From positions 1 to 20,168 of the forward strand of contig JAISRU010000230.1 of NCBI GenBank assembly GCA_031273515.1: a DNA stretch of 20,168 bases. Direction: 5' to 3'. Below are positions 7,949 to 16,040 of this stretch, one piece after another. Below the pieces are notes generated by a model, which searched no databases, had not been told where the DNA came from, and worked only from the letters and a program-made list of their open reading frames with translations. The position numbers and the translations under genes were made by a program. Each line of letters begins with the position of its first letter. The first letter of the stretch is position 1. The DNA is from Bacteroidales bacterium (GTDB lineage Bacteria; Bacteroidota; Bacteroidia; Bacteroidales; WCHB1-69).

Positions 7949-8503
7949 CTACAATTGAGCTATTGCTCTTTTAAAGAGGTTTCCTCGTGTTTTGTAATCG
8001 GGATACAATTCATCGCAATCGCATCCGGCGGATAATAAAACAAAATTTCCCGGTTCTGCCGAATAAAAGGCTCTACGTACGGCGTCTTCCATGTCTTGAC
8101 ATTCATAGATTCTCTCAATGCAGGGACGAAAACTTGTAATCAGTTTTTGATTGTCTTTCCCGATACAAACCAAGGCTTTCACCTTTTGAGAAACATGACC
8201 TGCCAATTCTATATACTTGGCATTTTCGTCATTGCCTCCTGCAATCCAGATGATGTCACTCTTTATTGTTTCCATACAGTAATAGGTGGCATTGACTGAA
8301 CATGCTTTGGAGTCGTTGATAAAATGCACGCCTCGAAACGTGGTAACACGTTCCATACGATGCGTTTCATCATCCGTGTCGAACCACCTGTTGAGAATGT
8401 CCTTTCGGTTTGCAGTCCGAATTTCAACTAATTTGCTTCTAAGAATAGCAGATTGTTCGTCTACTGTTTCTTCTCTGTTAATAATTAGATCTTCAAATTT
8501 CAT
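7949..8503 (-). CDS. murD: MurD-like protein, C-terminal ligase domain only (truncated)
   Basis: A complete MurD (about 440 residues) adds D-glutamate to UDP-MurNAc-L-alanine. This frame has only 184 residues. From about residue 50 it matches the C-terminal Mur ligase domain: HRMERV, GVHFINDSKA, IIWIAGGNDEN, VLLSAGCDCDELYPDY and RGNLFK. The first 45 residues resemble, weakly, the last helix of the central domain. The N-terminal UDP-binding domain and the GKTT nucleotide loop are absent, and only 17 nt separate the start from the mraY stop, so there is no room for them. Motifs in the remaining domain have drifted as well: the usual DKG after GG is DEN, and SPxCAS is SAGCDC. It is in the normal murD slot between mraY and ftsW, without stops or frameshifts. 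As it stands it cannot be a ligase. It may be a decaying remnant, a domain kept for another role, or an assembly deletion. Confidence 0.85.
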   Translation of the reverse strand: MKFEDLIINREETVDEQSAILRSKLVEIRTANRKDILNRWFDTDDETHRMERVTTFRGVHFINDSKACSVNATYYCMETIKSDIIWIAGGNDENAKYIELAGHVSQKVKALVCIGKDNQKLITSFRPCIERIYECQDMEDAVRRAFYSAEPGNFVLLSAGCDCDELYPDYKTRGNLFKRAIAQL

Positions 8504-8520
8504 AATAAAATATATTTCGT

Positions 8521-9774
8521 TTAACGTAATTTCAATGTAACAATAGTAACAACCGCAAGGATAATGGCGATAATGACAAATCGCTGTACAATCTTTGCTT
8601 CATGCATACCTTTTTTCTGATAATGATGATGAATAGGGGTCATCAAAAAGATGCGTTTCCCTGCTCCGTATTTTCTTTTGGTGTATTTAAACCAGCTCAC
8701 CTGTATGATGACCGATATACTTTGAATTAAAAATATTCCGCATAGAATAGGAATTAAGAGTTCTTTGCGAATAATAATGGCAAATACGGCAATGATGCCT
8801 CCCAGCGCAAGCGAACCCGTATCGCCCATAAAGACTTGTGCCGGATAGCTGTTCCACCAGTAAAATCCCAGACATCCACCGACAAGCGCTCCTGTAAATA
8901 TCATCAGTTCCCCTGTATTGGGGATATACATGATGTTGAGGTAATCGGCAAAAATGGTATTTCCTGATACATACGCAAGGACGCCCAGCGTTGCGCCGAT
9001 AATTCCTGTTGTTGAAATGGCAAGTCCGTCTAATCCGTCGGTGAGATTGGTGCCGTTGCTCACAGCGCAAATAATAAAGATGATGATGGGAATATAGACA
9101 AGCCATGCCCATTTTTCATAGCCTTCGCCCAACCATTTGAGCAGTACGGCATAGTCAAATTCATTGTTTTTGACAAATGGAATAGTGGTTTTGGTCGATT
9201 TTGCAATTTCGGTCTTTCGGTATTTTGAAACCTCTGCTTTGTTTTCCACACGAAAGACTTCTTCTGTTGTGATATAATTCGGATTGACTTCCTTTTCTTT
9301 AATCACCACATCGGGATGAAAAAACAAAACTAATCCCACAACCAATCCCAATACGGATTGTCCTGCGAGTTTCATCTTGGACGACAATCCCTGTTTGTTT
9401 TTCTTTACCACCTTGATATAATCGTCTGCAAAGCCGAGCAGTCCGAGCCATACGGTGGTAGCAATCATCAGCAGGATGTAAATGTTGTTCAGTTTATTGA
9501 ATAAAAGGACAGGAATCAGTATGCTGAACAGGATAATAAGTCCACCCATAGTCGGAGTTCCTTTCTTTTCTTCCTCTCCTGCCAGACCCAGATTGCGGAT
9601 TTTTTCTCCTATCTGTTTTTTGTGCAGCAATCGGATCATGTATTTTCCGATGATCAAAGACAAAAACAGCGACAGCAATCCTGCCATTGCCGTCCGAAAA
9701 GAGATGTACTGAAACACCCCTGTTCCGGGAATATCTAAAACTTTGTCCAACCAATTAAAAAGATAGTATAACAT
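8521..9774 (-). CDS. mraY: Phospho-MurNAc-pentapeptide transferase MraY
   Basis: MraY transfers phospho-MurNAc-pentapeptide from UDP to undecaprenyl phosphate, forming lipid I in the inner membrane. The 417-residue protein is polytopic and shows the catalytic FADDYIK at 115-121, [10 protein letters not shown] at 243-252, [12 protein letters not shown] further on and the HHHYQKKG motif near the C-terminus. It is longer than the roughly 360-residue enterobacterial protein because of a hydrophilic insertion at about 155-220, between two membrane segments; longer MraY proteins of this kind are usual in Bacteroidota. The C-terminus is complete. It lies 3 nt after murE and 17 nt before the truncated murD-like gene. 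Confidence 0.97.
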   Translation of the reverse strand: MLYYLFNWLDKVLDIPGTGVFQYISFRTAMAGLLSLFLSLIIGKYMIRLLHKKQIGEKIRNLGLAGEEEKKGTPTMGGLIILFSILIPVLLFNKLNNIYILLMIATTVWLGLLGFADDYIKVVKKNKQGLSSKMKLAGQSVLGLVVGLVLFFHPDVVIKEKEVNPNYITTEEVFRVENKAEVSKYRKTEIAKSTKTTIPFVKNNEFDYAVLLKWLGEGYEKWAWLVYIPIIIFIICAVSNGTNLTDGLDGLAISTTGIIGATLGVLAYVSGNTIFADYLNIMYIPNTGELMIFTGALVGGCLGFYWWNSYPAQVFMGDTGSLALGGIIAVFAIIIRKELLIPILCGIFLIQSISVIIQVSWFKYTKRKYGAGKRIFLMTPIHHHYQKKGMHEAKIVQRFVIIAIILAVVTIVTLKLR

Positions 9775-9777
9775 ATT

Positions 9778-11256
9778 TTATTTGTTTAAGTTTAAGTTTT
9801 GTAAATAAGTTTTTGCAATTTCCATATCGTCGAAGTCGTATTTTACTCCGTTTATTTCCTGATATTTTTCGTGTCCTTTTCCTGCAATCAGGACAATCGT
9901 TTTGGGTTTCGCCATAGTCAGAGCCATTTTAATGGCTTGTTTACGGTCATCGATTACAAATACTTTGTGTTCGTCTTTTGCCGGAACTCCTTCGAGCATA
10001 TCGTTGAGTATTTTTTTAGGATCTTCGCCTCTGGGATTGTCGGACGTCAGTATTACTTTGCTGCTTAGCTGACAGGCTATTTTTGCCATTGTCGGACGTT
10101 TGCTTTTGTCCCTGTTTCCGCCGCAGCCGACAACGGTAATGATTTCCTGATCCTGAACAATGACGTCCTGAATTGTCTGCAACACATTCGAGAGGGCGTC
10201 GGGCGTATGCGCATAATCGATGATAAGACTTATATCCTTGTCCCTGATTACTGTAAATCTTCCTTTTGCCGATTTCAGCAGACTCATTTTTTGGAGAACC
10301 TCTTCTTTGTCCATACCCAATAAAACAGCTGTCGCATAGATTGAAAGCAAATTATACGCATTGAATTTTCCGACCAATTGAAACCATACATTCTGATTAT
10401 CGATACTGAGATTGATCCCTTCCATTGTATTTTCATTCAGTTTGGCTTTAAAATCACAGTCGGCTGTGTACAGACTGTAGGTTTTGCGTTGTGCGGACGT
10501 GTTTTGCAACATGATTTTTCCATTCGGATCATCGGTATTGGCAAGCGCAAAGGCAGTTTTGGGCAAATTGTCGAAAAACAACTTCTTTGCGTTGATATAT
10601 TCTTTAAATGTTTTATGATAATCGAGATGATCGTGGGTTAGGTTGGTAAAAACGCCTCCTGCAAACTCTAAACCACAGATGCGTTGCTGCACAATGGCAT
10701 GGGAACTGACTTCCATAAAACAGTAACTACAGCCTTCTTCCGCCATTTGCGAGAGCAGGCGATTGATTTGTATTGCATCGGCAGTTGTATGCGTTGATGA
10801 AATAGAGGTTTGTCCGATTTTATTTTCAATCGTACTCAAAAGACCTGTTTTGAATCCCAAATCGCTGAACAAATGCCAAAGTAGCGTAGCGGTTGTTGTT
10901 TTTCCGTTAGTACCTGTAATTCCAATTAATTTCAGTTTTCGGGAAGGATTATCATAAAAGTTAGAGGCTAAAAGCGCCAGCGTACAGGGAGAGGATTTTA
11001 CCTGTAAATAAGTTATATTGTCCTGTAGTTTTTCAGGTAACTGTTCCGCAACAATGCAGACTGCTCCTTTTGAAACAGCTTGTTCAATAAATAGATGTCC
11101 GTCGGTTTGCGTTCCTTTTTGAGCGACAAACAAAGCGTCGTCCTGTACATCTCTTGTATCAAAGCAGAGCGATTTTATGGGTTTATCTGTCGCTCCTCTT
11201 GTCTGGAGTATGGGAATTGTACCGATTATTTCTTGAATTGTTTTTATTTTTCTCAT
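9778..11256 (-). CDS. murE: UDP-MurNAc-tripeptide ligase MurE (meso-DAP type)
   Basis: MurE adds the third residue of the stem peptide. The 492-residue protein has the three Mur ligase domains: an N-terminal domain with SLCFDTRDVQDDALFVA, the ATP-binding domain with GITGTNGKTTT at 112-122 and the HDHLDYHKTFKEYINAKKLFF region containing the lysine that is carbamylated in this family, and the C-terminal domain with DYAHTPDAL and GCGGNRDKSKRP. The substrate motif DNPRGEDP at 406-413 matches the DNPR form that recognises meso-diaminopimelate, which predicts DAP-type peptidoglycan. Length is normal. It starts 2 nt after ftsI and ends 3 nt before mraY. Confidence 0.97.
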   Translation of the reverse strand: MRKIKTIQEIIGTIPILQTRGATDKPIKSLCFDTRDVQDDALFVAQKGTQTDGHLFIEQAVSKGAVCIVAEQLPEKLQDNITYLQVKSSPCTLALLASNFYDNPSRKLKLIGITGTNGKTTTATLLWHLFSDLGFKTGLLSTIENKIGQTSISSTHTTADAIQINRLLSQMAEEGCSYCFMEVSSHAIVQQRICGLEFAGGVFTNLTHDHLDYHKTFKEYINAKKLFFDNLPKTAFALANTDDPNGKIMLQNTSAQRKTYSLYTADCDFKAKLNENTMEGINLSIDNQNVWFQLVGKFNAYNLLSIYATAVLLGMDKEEVLQKMSLLKSAKGRFTVIRDKDISLIIDYAHTPDALSNVLQTIQDVIVQDQEIITVVGCGGNRDKSKRPTMAKIACQLSSKVILTSDNPRGEDPKKILNDMLEGVPAKDEHKVFVIDDRKQAIKMALTMAKPKTIVLIAGKGHEKYQEINGVKYDFDDMEIAKTYLQNLNLNK

Positions 11257-11258
11257 TG

Positions 11259-13484
11259 TTATTCCATTAATAAGGTTACTTTATCTCTGTTGAACTCTAT
11301 CTGACGTACTTTTCCTCTGCCTTCCACAGCTACGGTATAGCCCATTTTTTCTAAAATATAGACGGCGTCTTTTGCTGTTGCATTTATCAATTCGGGGAAA
11401 GTCTGTTTTTGCAATTCGACATATCGGAAAGCCAATTCATTATTTGTATTTTTTGTTCCGACGACAAATTGCTCTTTTTGGATTAATTTCACGGGCATTT
11501 CCAATCCGTTGTAGATTGTATTCAGATCGTTTGCATAGCCGAAAAGTCCGACGGGAATATTCTTTTTTGTATTTGTTTCCGTTTCGCTCAATTTAATTTC
11601 GACGTCGTGCATATTGAGTTTTTCAGCAATTTCTTTGAACACCGGAACAGCGACATATCCTGCGTCCAAATCTGTTCCCGATATTAATACCAGACAGGTA
11701 TATTTAGGTTTTTGACTTGGAAAATAGCCGATAAAAGAAGAATTTTTCAAGGTAGAAGAATATCTTTTTTCTTTTGTATCATAAATAAAGGCAGTTCCTG
11801 TTTTTCCTGCTATCAACGGATGATAATCGACGCCTTCAATATTGTTTTTGATATTTGTAAGATATTGATTATCTCTGGCTCTTCTCCCTGATCCTTGCGT
11901 AACGACGGCTTCCAGACAGGCTTTTGCTTTTGCAATTGTCTGTGGGGAACAAAATCTTCGATTGACAATTCGTTCTCGTAACAAAAGAGAGGTGTCAGCG
12001 CTTTTGCCCGAACAGGATATCGATTTAATAAGCGTAGGTTTGATGTATATTCCGTCGTTGGCAATAGCGTTATAATACGCCAGCATGTAGATGGGCGGTA
12101 TTTTGATGCTGTATCCGTGGGTTACATTTTGATAATCGACTTCTTTTTGGGTGATAGGTCTTAAAACAGGAATTTGCGACTGTGCCGTTTCAATTTCCAG
12201 ATTTTTATCCAACGACATTTTTTTCAATGCCAGCAAAAATCCGCTGATATTGGTATAACTTAATTTAGCGGCGTTGTATAATCCTTTATTGTCGGAATTT
12301 GCAAAGGCTCTTTTTAGCGAAAATGTTCCTCTGTCACAACTTAGGAGGGTATTTGTATCAATTTTCCCTGCTTCCAAAGCGACTAAGAGGGTTATCAGTT
12401 TAAAGGTCGAACCGGGTTCATGTCGTTCGCTTGTAGCATGGTCGATCATTTCTTCATACTGACCTCCTTTTTTATCCAAGTTGCAGATAGCCTTAATTTC
12501 TCCGCTTTCCACTTCCATGACAATGGCGCATCCCCATGCCGCCTGAGAGAGCATGAGTTGTTTTTCAAGCGCTTCTTTTGTTACCCGTTGAATATCATTA
12601 TTGATAGTGGTGATTACATCGCAGCCATTGCGTGGTGCAAGATGTCTGTTTTCTTTCAGACGAACCGTTTCGTTATTGACTTTCAATATTCGGTAGGTAA
12701 TAGTTTCTCCGCGTAATACGGTATCGTAATAGCCTTCAATTCCCTGTCTGAAAACAATGGAATCTGTTCTGTTTCGGGTTACGGTACTTTCAAAAAATCC
12801 CAGAACACTTTTAGGATATCCACCTGTGAGTTGTCGTCTTACATTTCGACGGTCTTTTTTACATCCTCCTCTAAACCTTTGTTCATTGCCGCTCCATGAG
12901 GCAAACAGACTGTCTATTTCATTGACGTCTTTTTGCCGTACCCATTCCGAAACATTACTGATATTGGAAACTTTGATTTGTACATACTGTTTACGCAGTT
13001 TGTCGATTGTCTTATATCCTTCTTTGCGAACTTCGCTGTCTTTACTTTTTGTTTGTTTCCAAGCTTTGTCGTAGGCAGTCCGATAGTCTTGATAGCTTTG
13101 TTTGATAAGTTTGTTGTATGAAGCAATTGATTTTTTAGGATTTAGTCGATGAAAAATCCGAATGAGCGAATCTGCATTGGCTCTGAATAGACTGTCATTC
13201 TTTTTATTGATGAAAGAAGGATACCAATATAAATCATAGATAAATACATTGGAAAGCAAGACCGTTCCGTCGTCGGAGAAGATAGTGCCTCTTTTTCCTG
13301 ATATGGTATTGGTTTCAATTCTGAAGGTGCGATTATCAATAACGGTTTCTTTTTCTTCGACTATTTCTCCCCGATAATATTTTCCTTTTTTAACGGCTAA
13401 AGAAACAATGCGACACATTGCCGTTATTCCCAGAACCAGAATAATTAAATAAACAAAAAAGAGATTGAATTTAAAATTTTTCAT
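11259..13484 (-). CDS. ftsI: Septal penicillin-binding protein FtsI (PBP3-type transpeptidase)
   Basis: FtsI cross-links septal peptidoglycan in the periplasm. The 741-residue protein has one N-terminal membrane anchor (about 8-30), a dimerisation-type region that includes a basic insertion at roughly 100-215, and a transpeptidase domain with all three active-site motifs: STFK (catalytic Ser) near 359, SDN near 395-397 and KTGT near 561. A single PASTA-like segment ends the protein (FPELINATAKDAVYILEKMG). Class B organisation, without a glycosyltransferase domain, fits FtsI. The ATG overlaps the stop of the ftsL-like gene by 4 nt and the stop is 2 nt before murE, so it is tightly coupled in the operon. 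Confidence 0.96.
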   Translation of the reverse strand: MKNFKFNLFFVYLIILVLGITAMCRIVSLAVKKGKYYRGEIVEEKETVIDNRTFRIETNTISGKRGTIFSDDGTVLLSNVFIYDLYWYPSFINKKNDSLFRANADSLIRIFHRLNPKKSIASYNKLIKQSYQDYRTAYDKAWKQTKSKDSEVRKEGYKTIDKLRKQYVQIKVSNISNVSEWVRQKDVNEIDSLFASWSGNEQRFRGGCKKDRRNVRRQLTGGYPKSVLGFFESTVTRNRTDSIVFRQGIEGYYDTVLRGETITYRILKVNNETVRLKENRHLAPRNGCDVITTINNDIQRVTKEALEKQLMLSQAAWGCAIVMEVESGEIKAICNLDKKGGQYEEMIDHATSERHEPGSTFKLITLLVALEAGKIDTNTLLSCDRGTFSLKRAFANSDNKGLYNAAKLSYTNISGFLLALKKMSLDKNLEIETAQSQIPVLRPITQKEVDYQNVTHGYSIKIPPIYMLAYYNAIANDGIYIKPTLIKSISCSGKSADTSLLLRERIVNRRFCSPQTIAKAKACLEAVVTQGSGRRARDNQYLTNIKNNIEGVDYHPLIAGKTGTAFIYDTKEKRYSSTLKNSSFIGYFPSQKPKYTCLVLISGTDLDAGYVAVPVFKEIAEKLNMHDVEIKLSETETNTKKNIPVGLFGYANDLNTIYNGLEMPVKLIQKEQFVVGTKNTNNELAFRYVELQKQTFPELINATAKDAVYILEKMGYTVAVEGRGKVRQIEFNRDKVTLLME

Positions 13485-13933
13485 CTTTGATTTTTATTTT
13501 TTGTTGATTTATCGGTTTTCTTTAAGGTATAGGGGATATATCCGCTGTTTTGAAATCCTTCTTCTTTTGCAAGGATCAGTAATTTCTTTTCCTGTTCATT
13601 GTCGATATTGTATTCTTCTTCAATGACGTCCATCAAGACGTCGTTTGTTGCCGTAATTTCATCTTCGAGTTTTTCAATTCTCAGTCTTTTGGATTGCAGA
13701 TTCAGACTGTTGTATATCAATATGACAATCATAACAATAAGCATGATGAAGTATGTCCAGTTTTTCCTGAAGTCAATTTTTTTCAGGATACTCAGTCCGA
13801 AGATATTTACGAAAGTTTTCCGTATCTTTTTTGCTGTTTTGGATTTTTCCAACTTCCTGTTGGGTTTTCGTGTTGAGGAGAAATCCTTTTGCGAAGATGA
13901 GTCTGTTTGAATGGGTCTGAATTTGTTTGACAT
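13481..13933 (-). CDS. ftsL: FtsL-like bitopic division protein
   Basis: This 150-residue protein has a basic cytoplasmic N-terminus of about 58 residues, one transmembrane helix at about 60-76 (YFIMLIVMIVILIY) and a charged, heptad-rich stretch after it (LQSKRLRIEKLEDEI) that would form a coiled coil. This is the plan of FtsL, which with a DivIC/FtsB partner activates FtsW-FtsI. Sequence identity within the family is always low, so the call depends on the plan and on the slot between rsmH and ftsI. The basic N-terminal segment is long. Start ATG at 13933, 2 nt after rsmH; the stop overlaps ftsI by 4 nt. Confidence 0.85.
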   Translation of the reverse strand: MSNKFRPIQTDSSSQKDFSSTRKPNRKLEKSKTAKKIRKTFVNIFGLSILKKIDFRKNWTYFIMLIVMIVILIYNSLNLQSKRLRIEKLEDEITATNDVLMDVIEEEYNIDNEQEKKLLILAKEEGFQNSGYIPYTLKKTDKSTKNKNQR

Positions 13934-13935
13934 AT

Positions 13936-14859
13936 TTATTTCCTTTCTGCTATTCGTAATTTTGCGCTTCTACTTCTGTTATTTTCCTGTATTTCTTTTT
14001 CGTCAGGCACAATAGCTCTGCGATTGATGACAGTAAAGGGAGAAAGACTGTTGCCGTAAAAGTCTTTTTCCTGTTTATCGTTAAAATTCCCGCTGCGCAT
14101 AAAGATTTTCACAATTCTGTCTTCGAGCGAATGATAGGAAATAATCACCAATCGTCCTGTCGGATTGAGAAGAGCGATACTTTGTTCGAGCATGGATTTC
14201 AGTGCATTGATTTCGTCGTTCACTTCTATGCGCAGCGCCTGATAGAGTTGCGCCAGATATTTAAATTCTTTATGAAGTGGGATACAAGTTTTAATTCGTT
14301 CGATAAAATCCGAAGATGAGGCAAAGGGTTTGATTGTTCTTTCTTGAACAATGAGTTTTGCCAATTTCGCTGCATTCTTTATTTCTCCGTACTGACGGAA
14401 GATACGGTTCAGTTCTTTTTCTTCGGACGTATGTAAAATATCACTTGCGTTCAATGGTTTGCGGACGTCCATACGCATATCGAGCGGACCGTCGAAACGA
14501 GTAGAAAATCCCCGTTCCCTGCAATCGAACTGATGGGACGAAACACCGAGATCGCCCAGAATACCGTCTACTTTGTCGATACCGTGTATTTTGAGATGCT
14601 TTGTCAGGTATTTAAAATTATGATTGATAAAAAGCAAGCGGGGATCATCCTGCAGATTGACTTTGCTGTCCTGATCCTGATCAAAAGCGATTAGTTTTCC
14701 ATTTTCTCCGAGCTGCTGCAAGATAGCATGCGCATGACCTCCCGAACCGAAGGTCAGGTCTATATAAACTCCTTCGGGTTTCACAGAAAGTCCGTTTATG
14801 CTTTGAGCAAGCATTACAGGTTTATGGTATGTCTGGTATGTCTTCAAAAAATTTTCCAT
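13936..14859 (-). CDS. rsmH: 16S rRNA (cytosine1402-N4)-methyltransferase RsmH
   Basis: RsmH (MraW) methylates N4 of C1402 in 16S rRNA using S-adenosylmethionine. Family marks are YHKPVML near the start, the SAM-binding LTFGSGGHAHAIL, GILGDLGVSSHQFD, the RGFSTRFDGPLDMRMD region and ISYHSLEDRIVK. The frame is open to 14904, which would add 15 residues. I take the second ATG of a pair, 14859, giving 307 residues and placing YHKPV about 11 residues from the start, as is normal. Even so the gene overlaps the end of mraZ by 38 nt. It belongs to the dcw operon between mraZ and the ftsL-like gene. Confidence 0.95.
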   Translation of the reverse strand: MENFLKTYQTYHKPVMLAQSINGLSVKPEGVYIDLTFGSGGHAHAILQQLGENGKLIAFDQDQDSKVNLQDDPRLLFINHNFKYLTKHLKIHGIDKVDGILGDLGVSSHQFDCRERGFSTRFDGPLDMRMDVRKPLNASDILHTSEEKELNRIFRQYGEIKNAAKLAKLIVQERTIKPFASSSDFIERIKTCIPLHKEFKYLAQLYQALRIEVNDEINALKSMLEQSIALLNPTGRLVIISYHSLEDRIVKIFMRSGNFNDKQEKDFYGNSLSPFTVINRRAIVPDEKEIQENNRSRSAKLRIAERK

Positions 14860-15313
14860 CATTAAAAACAAAATTTGCAACTTCTCTAATCGTATCTTCT
14901 TCATTTACAACAAATTTATCAAATGTTTCTTTGTACAGTTCAGGGTTCCATATTTCGATAAAAGTAGGCAGACTCACTAATCGAAGGTCTTTTTCCAAAG
15001 ACGCATATTCCTGTAATGTTTTGGGAATAAGCAGTCTGTTTTTGGAATCCAACTTTACTTCGGTGGCGTCTCCCATAAAATACCGTACAGCTCTGCGATT
15101 TTTAGGATCAAAAGTATTGATTTTGCCCAATCGCTCGACGTATACATTCCAGATATTCATAGGAAAGAGCGTCAAACATTTTTCGGAACTTCGGTTGATG
15201 ACAAAGCGAACCTCTGTCTCTGTCGGAATAAATTCCTGCAGAAATACGGTAGGCAGCTGGAATCTTCCTTTGCTGTCTAGGGTACTATCATAAGCTCCTG
15301 CTAACAATTTCAT
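14822..15313 (-). CDS. mraZ: Transcriptional regulator MraZ
   Basis: MraZ is a DNA-binding protein of the AbrB/SpoVT fold that controls its own dcw operon. The 163-residue protein has the two expected repeats, each with the DSKxR signature: DSKGR at 13-17 and DSKNR at 89-93. It is the first gene of the cluster. Start ATG at 15313 gives MKLLAGAYDSTLDSKGR, the usual N-terminus. Direct TGGG boxes 40-75 nt upstream are a likely operator for this protein. The 3' end overlaps rsmH. Confidence 0.96.
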   Translation of the reverse strand: MKLLAGAYDSTLDSKGRFQLPTVFLQEFIPTETEVRFVINRSSEKCLTLFPMNIWNVYVERLGKINTFDPKNRRAVRYFMGDATEVKLDSKNRLLIPKTLQEYASLEKDLRLVSLPTFIEIWNPELYKETFDKFVVNEEDTIREVANFVFNDGKFFEDIPDIP

Positions 15314-15352
15314 CTCTTTTTTTCCTTTTTCTTTAATTTCTACATCAATTTT

Positions 15353-15387
15353 CCCACCATAGACTATTTTTTCCCATTTTTCCCCAC
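15353..15387 (-). promoter_or_regulatory. Putative MraZ operator (phased TGGG boxes)
   Basis: On the minus strand TGGG occurs at three places whose starts are 10 bp and 20 bp apart (plus-strand CCCA at 15353, 15373 and 15383), each followed by G or A and then A-rich spacers. A degenerate fourth box (TAGT) falls in the 20-bp interval at the correct phase. In E. coli, MraZ binds direct TGGGN repeats separated by 5-bp spacers, so phase and motif match. The site is 40 nt upstream of the mraZ start. Binding is inferred. Confidence 0.75.
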
Positions 15388-15397
15388 CGCTGCCGAC

Positions 15398-15424
15398 AAA
15401 AAAAACAGCGCCTGTATACGCTGT
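15398..15424 (-). terminator. Hairpin plus T8 in the mraZ leader (attenuator-like)
   Basis: On the minus strand ACAGCG and CGCTGT form a 6-bp stem around an 8-nt loop, followed by a run of T (plus-strand A-tract 15398-15405). This has the layout of a small intrinsic terminator. It lies inside the predicted leader of the dcw operon, between the promoter and the MraZ boxes, not after a gene. The nearest upstream gene on this strand ends at 16041. It may attenuate the operon. The stem is short, so termination strength is uncertain. Confidence 0.45.
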
Positions 15425-15458
15425 CGAAATTCGACCGCTCTCCCCTGCTGTACAGGGG
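15423..15458. other. Two small inverted repeats in the mraZ leader
   Basis: GTCGAA-A-TTCGAC (15423-15435) is a perfect inverted repeat with one central base, and CCCCTG-ctgta-CAGGGG (15442-15458) is a short GC-rich hairpin. They follow each other directly, next to the terminator-like hairpin at 15398-15424. Either could be RNA structure or a protein-binding palindrome. Confidence 0.5.
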
Positions 15459-15590
15459 ATTTCATCACGAAGAAGAAAAAGAAAGAAAGAACGTCAAAAA
15501 GCAGAAAACTACTTTTACTCTTTAATTATATGAATATCAATACTCTGGTTTCATTATAACAAAATACAAAACTCCAATTTTATTCTCCTG

Positions 15591-15625
15591 CAAATATAAA
15601 ACTTTTTTTTGGATAAAACAACAAA
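15591..15625 (-). promoter_or_regulatory. Predicted Bacteroidota-type promoter of the dcw operon
   Basis: The minus strand reads TATATTTGCA at the -7 position (plus-strand CAAATATA, 15591-15598), an exact match to TAnnTTTG. A TTG/TTTTG element lies 20 nt upstream (15619-15625), the right spacing for the -33 box of the Bacteroidota housekeeping sigma factor. It would give a leader of about 270 nt before mraZ that contains the hairpins and MraZ boxes. I found no equally good match nearer to mraZ. Confidence 0.6.
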
Positions 15626-15731
15626 AAAGATATTTTTTTTTCGACAAAATAGAAACTTTTTTTTTATGTTGCTGATTTACAGTTCAATTATTTTTTACTT
15701 CGGGTGATTTTTTTGTTATTTTTTTTTGCTC

Positions 15732-15783
15732 CGGATGATTTTTAGTGTATTTATTGCTGAAAAAGAAGTCCGAAAATCATCCG
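15732..15783. repeat. 11-bp inverted repeat in AT-rich intergenic DNA
   Basis: CGGATGATTTT (15732-15742) pairs with AAAATCATCCG (15773-15783) across 30 nt. A related direct copy, CGGGTGATTTTTTT, lies near 15702. A second small hairpin, TGAGCG/CGCTCA, follows at 15795-15814. The surrounding 15599-15831 has many T and A tracts and no gene that I can support. Confidence 0.5.
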
Positions 15784-15831
15784 AAACTGAAAACTGAGCG
15801 TGTTTTTTCGCTCATCATTGCGAATCCTTTC

Positions 15832-15913
15832 TCTTGAACGGTGATTTATATTTCGGCTACACTCAATAACCATCTGATTAAATGATTGACATGATTGTCT
15901 TTACCTGTCATTG
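15832..15913. repeat. Dispersed repeat, copy 1
   Basis: This stretch shares three blocks in the same order and orientation with 17949-18002: TCTTGAAC-x-GTGATT, ATCTGATTAAATGATT and GTCATTG. Here about 25 extra bases separate the first two blocks. The two copies flank the two-gene unit 16041-17740. Confidence 0.65.
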
Positions 15914-16040
15914 TAACTCCCGACCCTGCTCTAATATAAATGATATTGAATACATAACTATTCTGTTTATTAGCGATAAGGAAATGAAAGAATTTGAAAG
16001 ATTACTGAAAGAAAAAGACGGATACATTTCAGGAACGTAA

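Noticed and set aside
11259..13484. Apparent loss of the FtsI SxN motif (SYTN reading)
   Set aside because: Realignment places the motif a few residues earlier as SDN after AFAN; all three transpeptidase motifs are intact.
15882..16040. 52-codon plus-strand frame (starts MIDMIVFT, ends DGYISGT) just before the 16041 stop
   Set aside because: Its 5' part lies in the dispersed repeat (15832-15913), there is no promoter or recognisable homology, and the length is within chance. I cannot support it as a gene.
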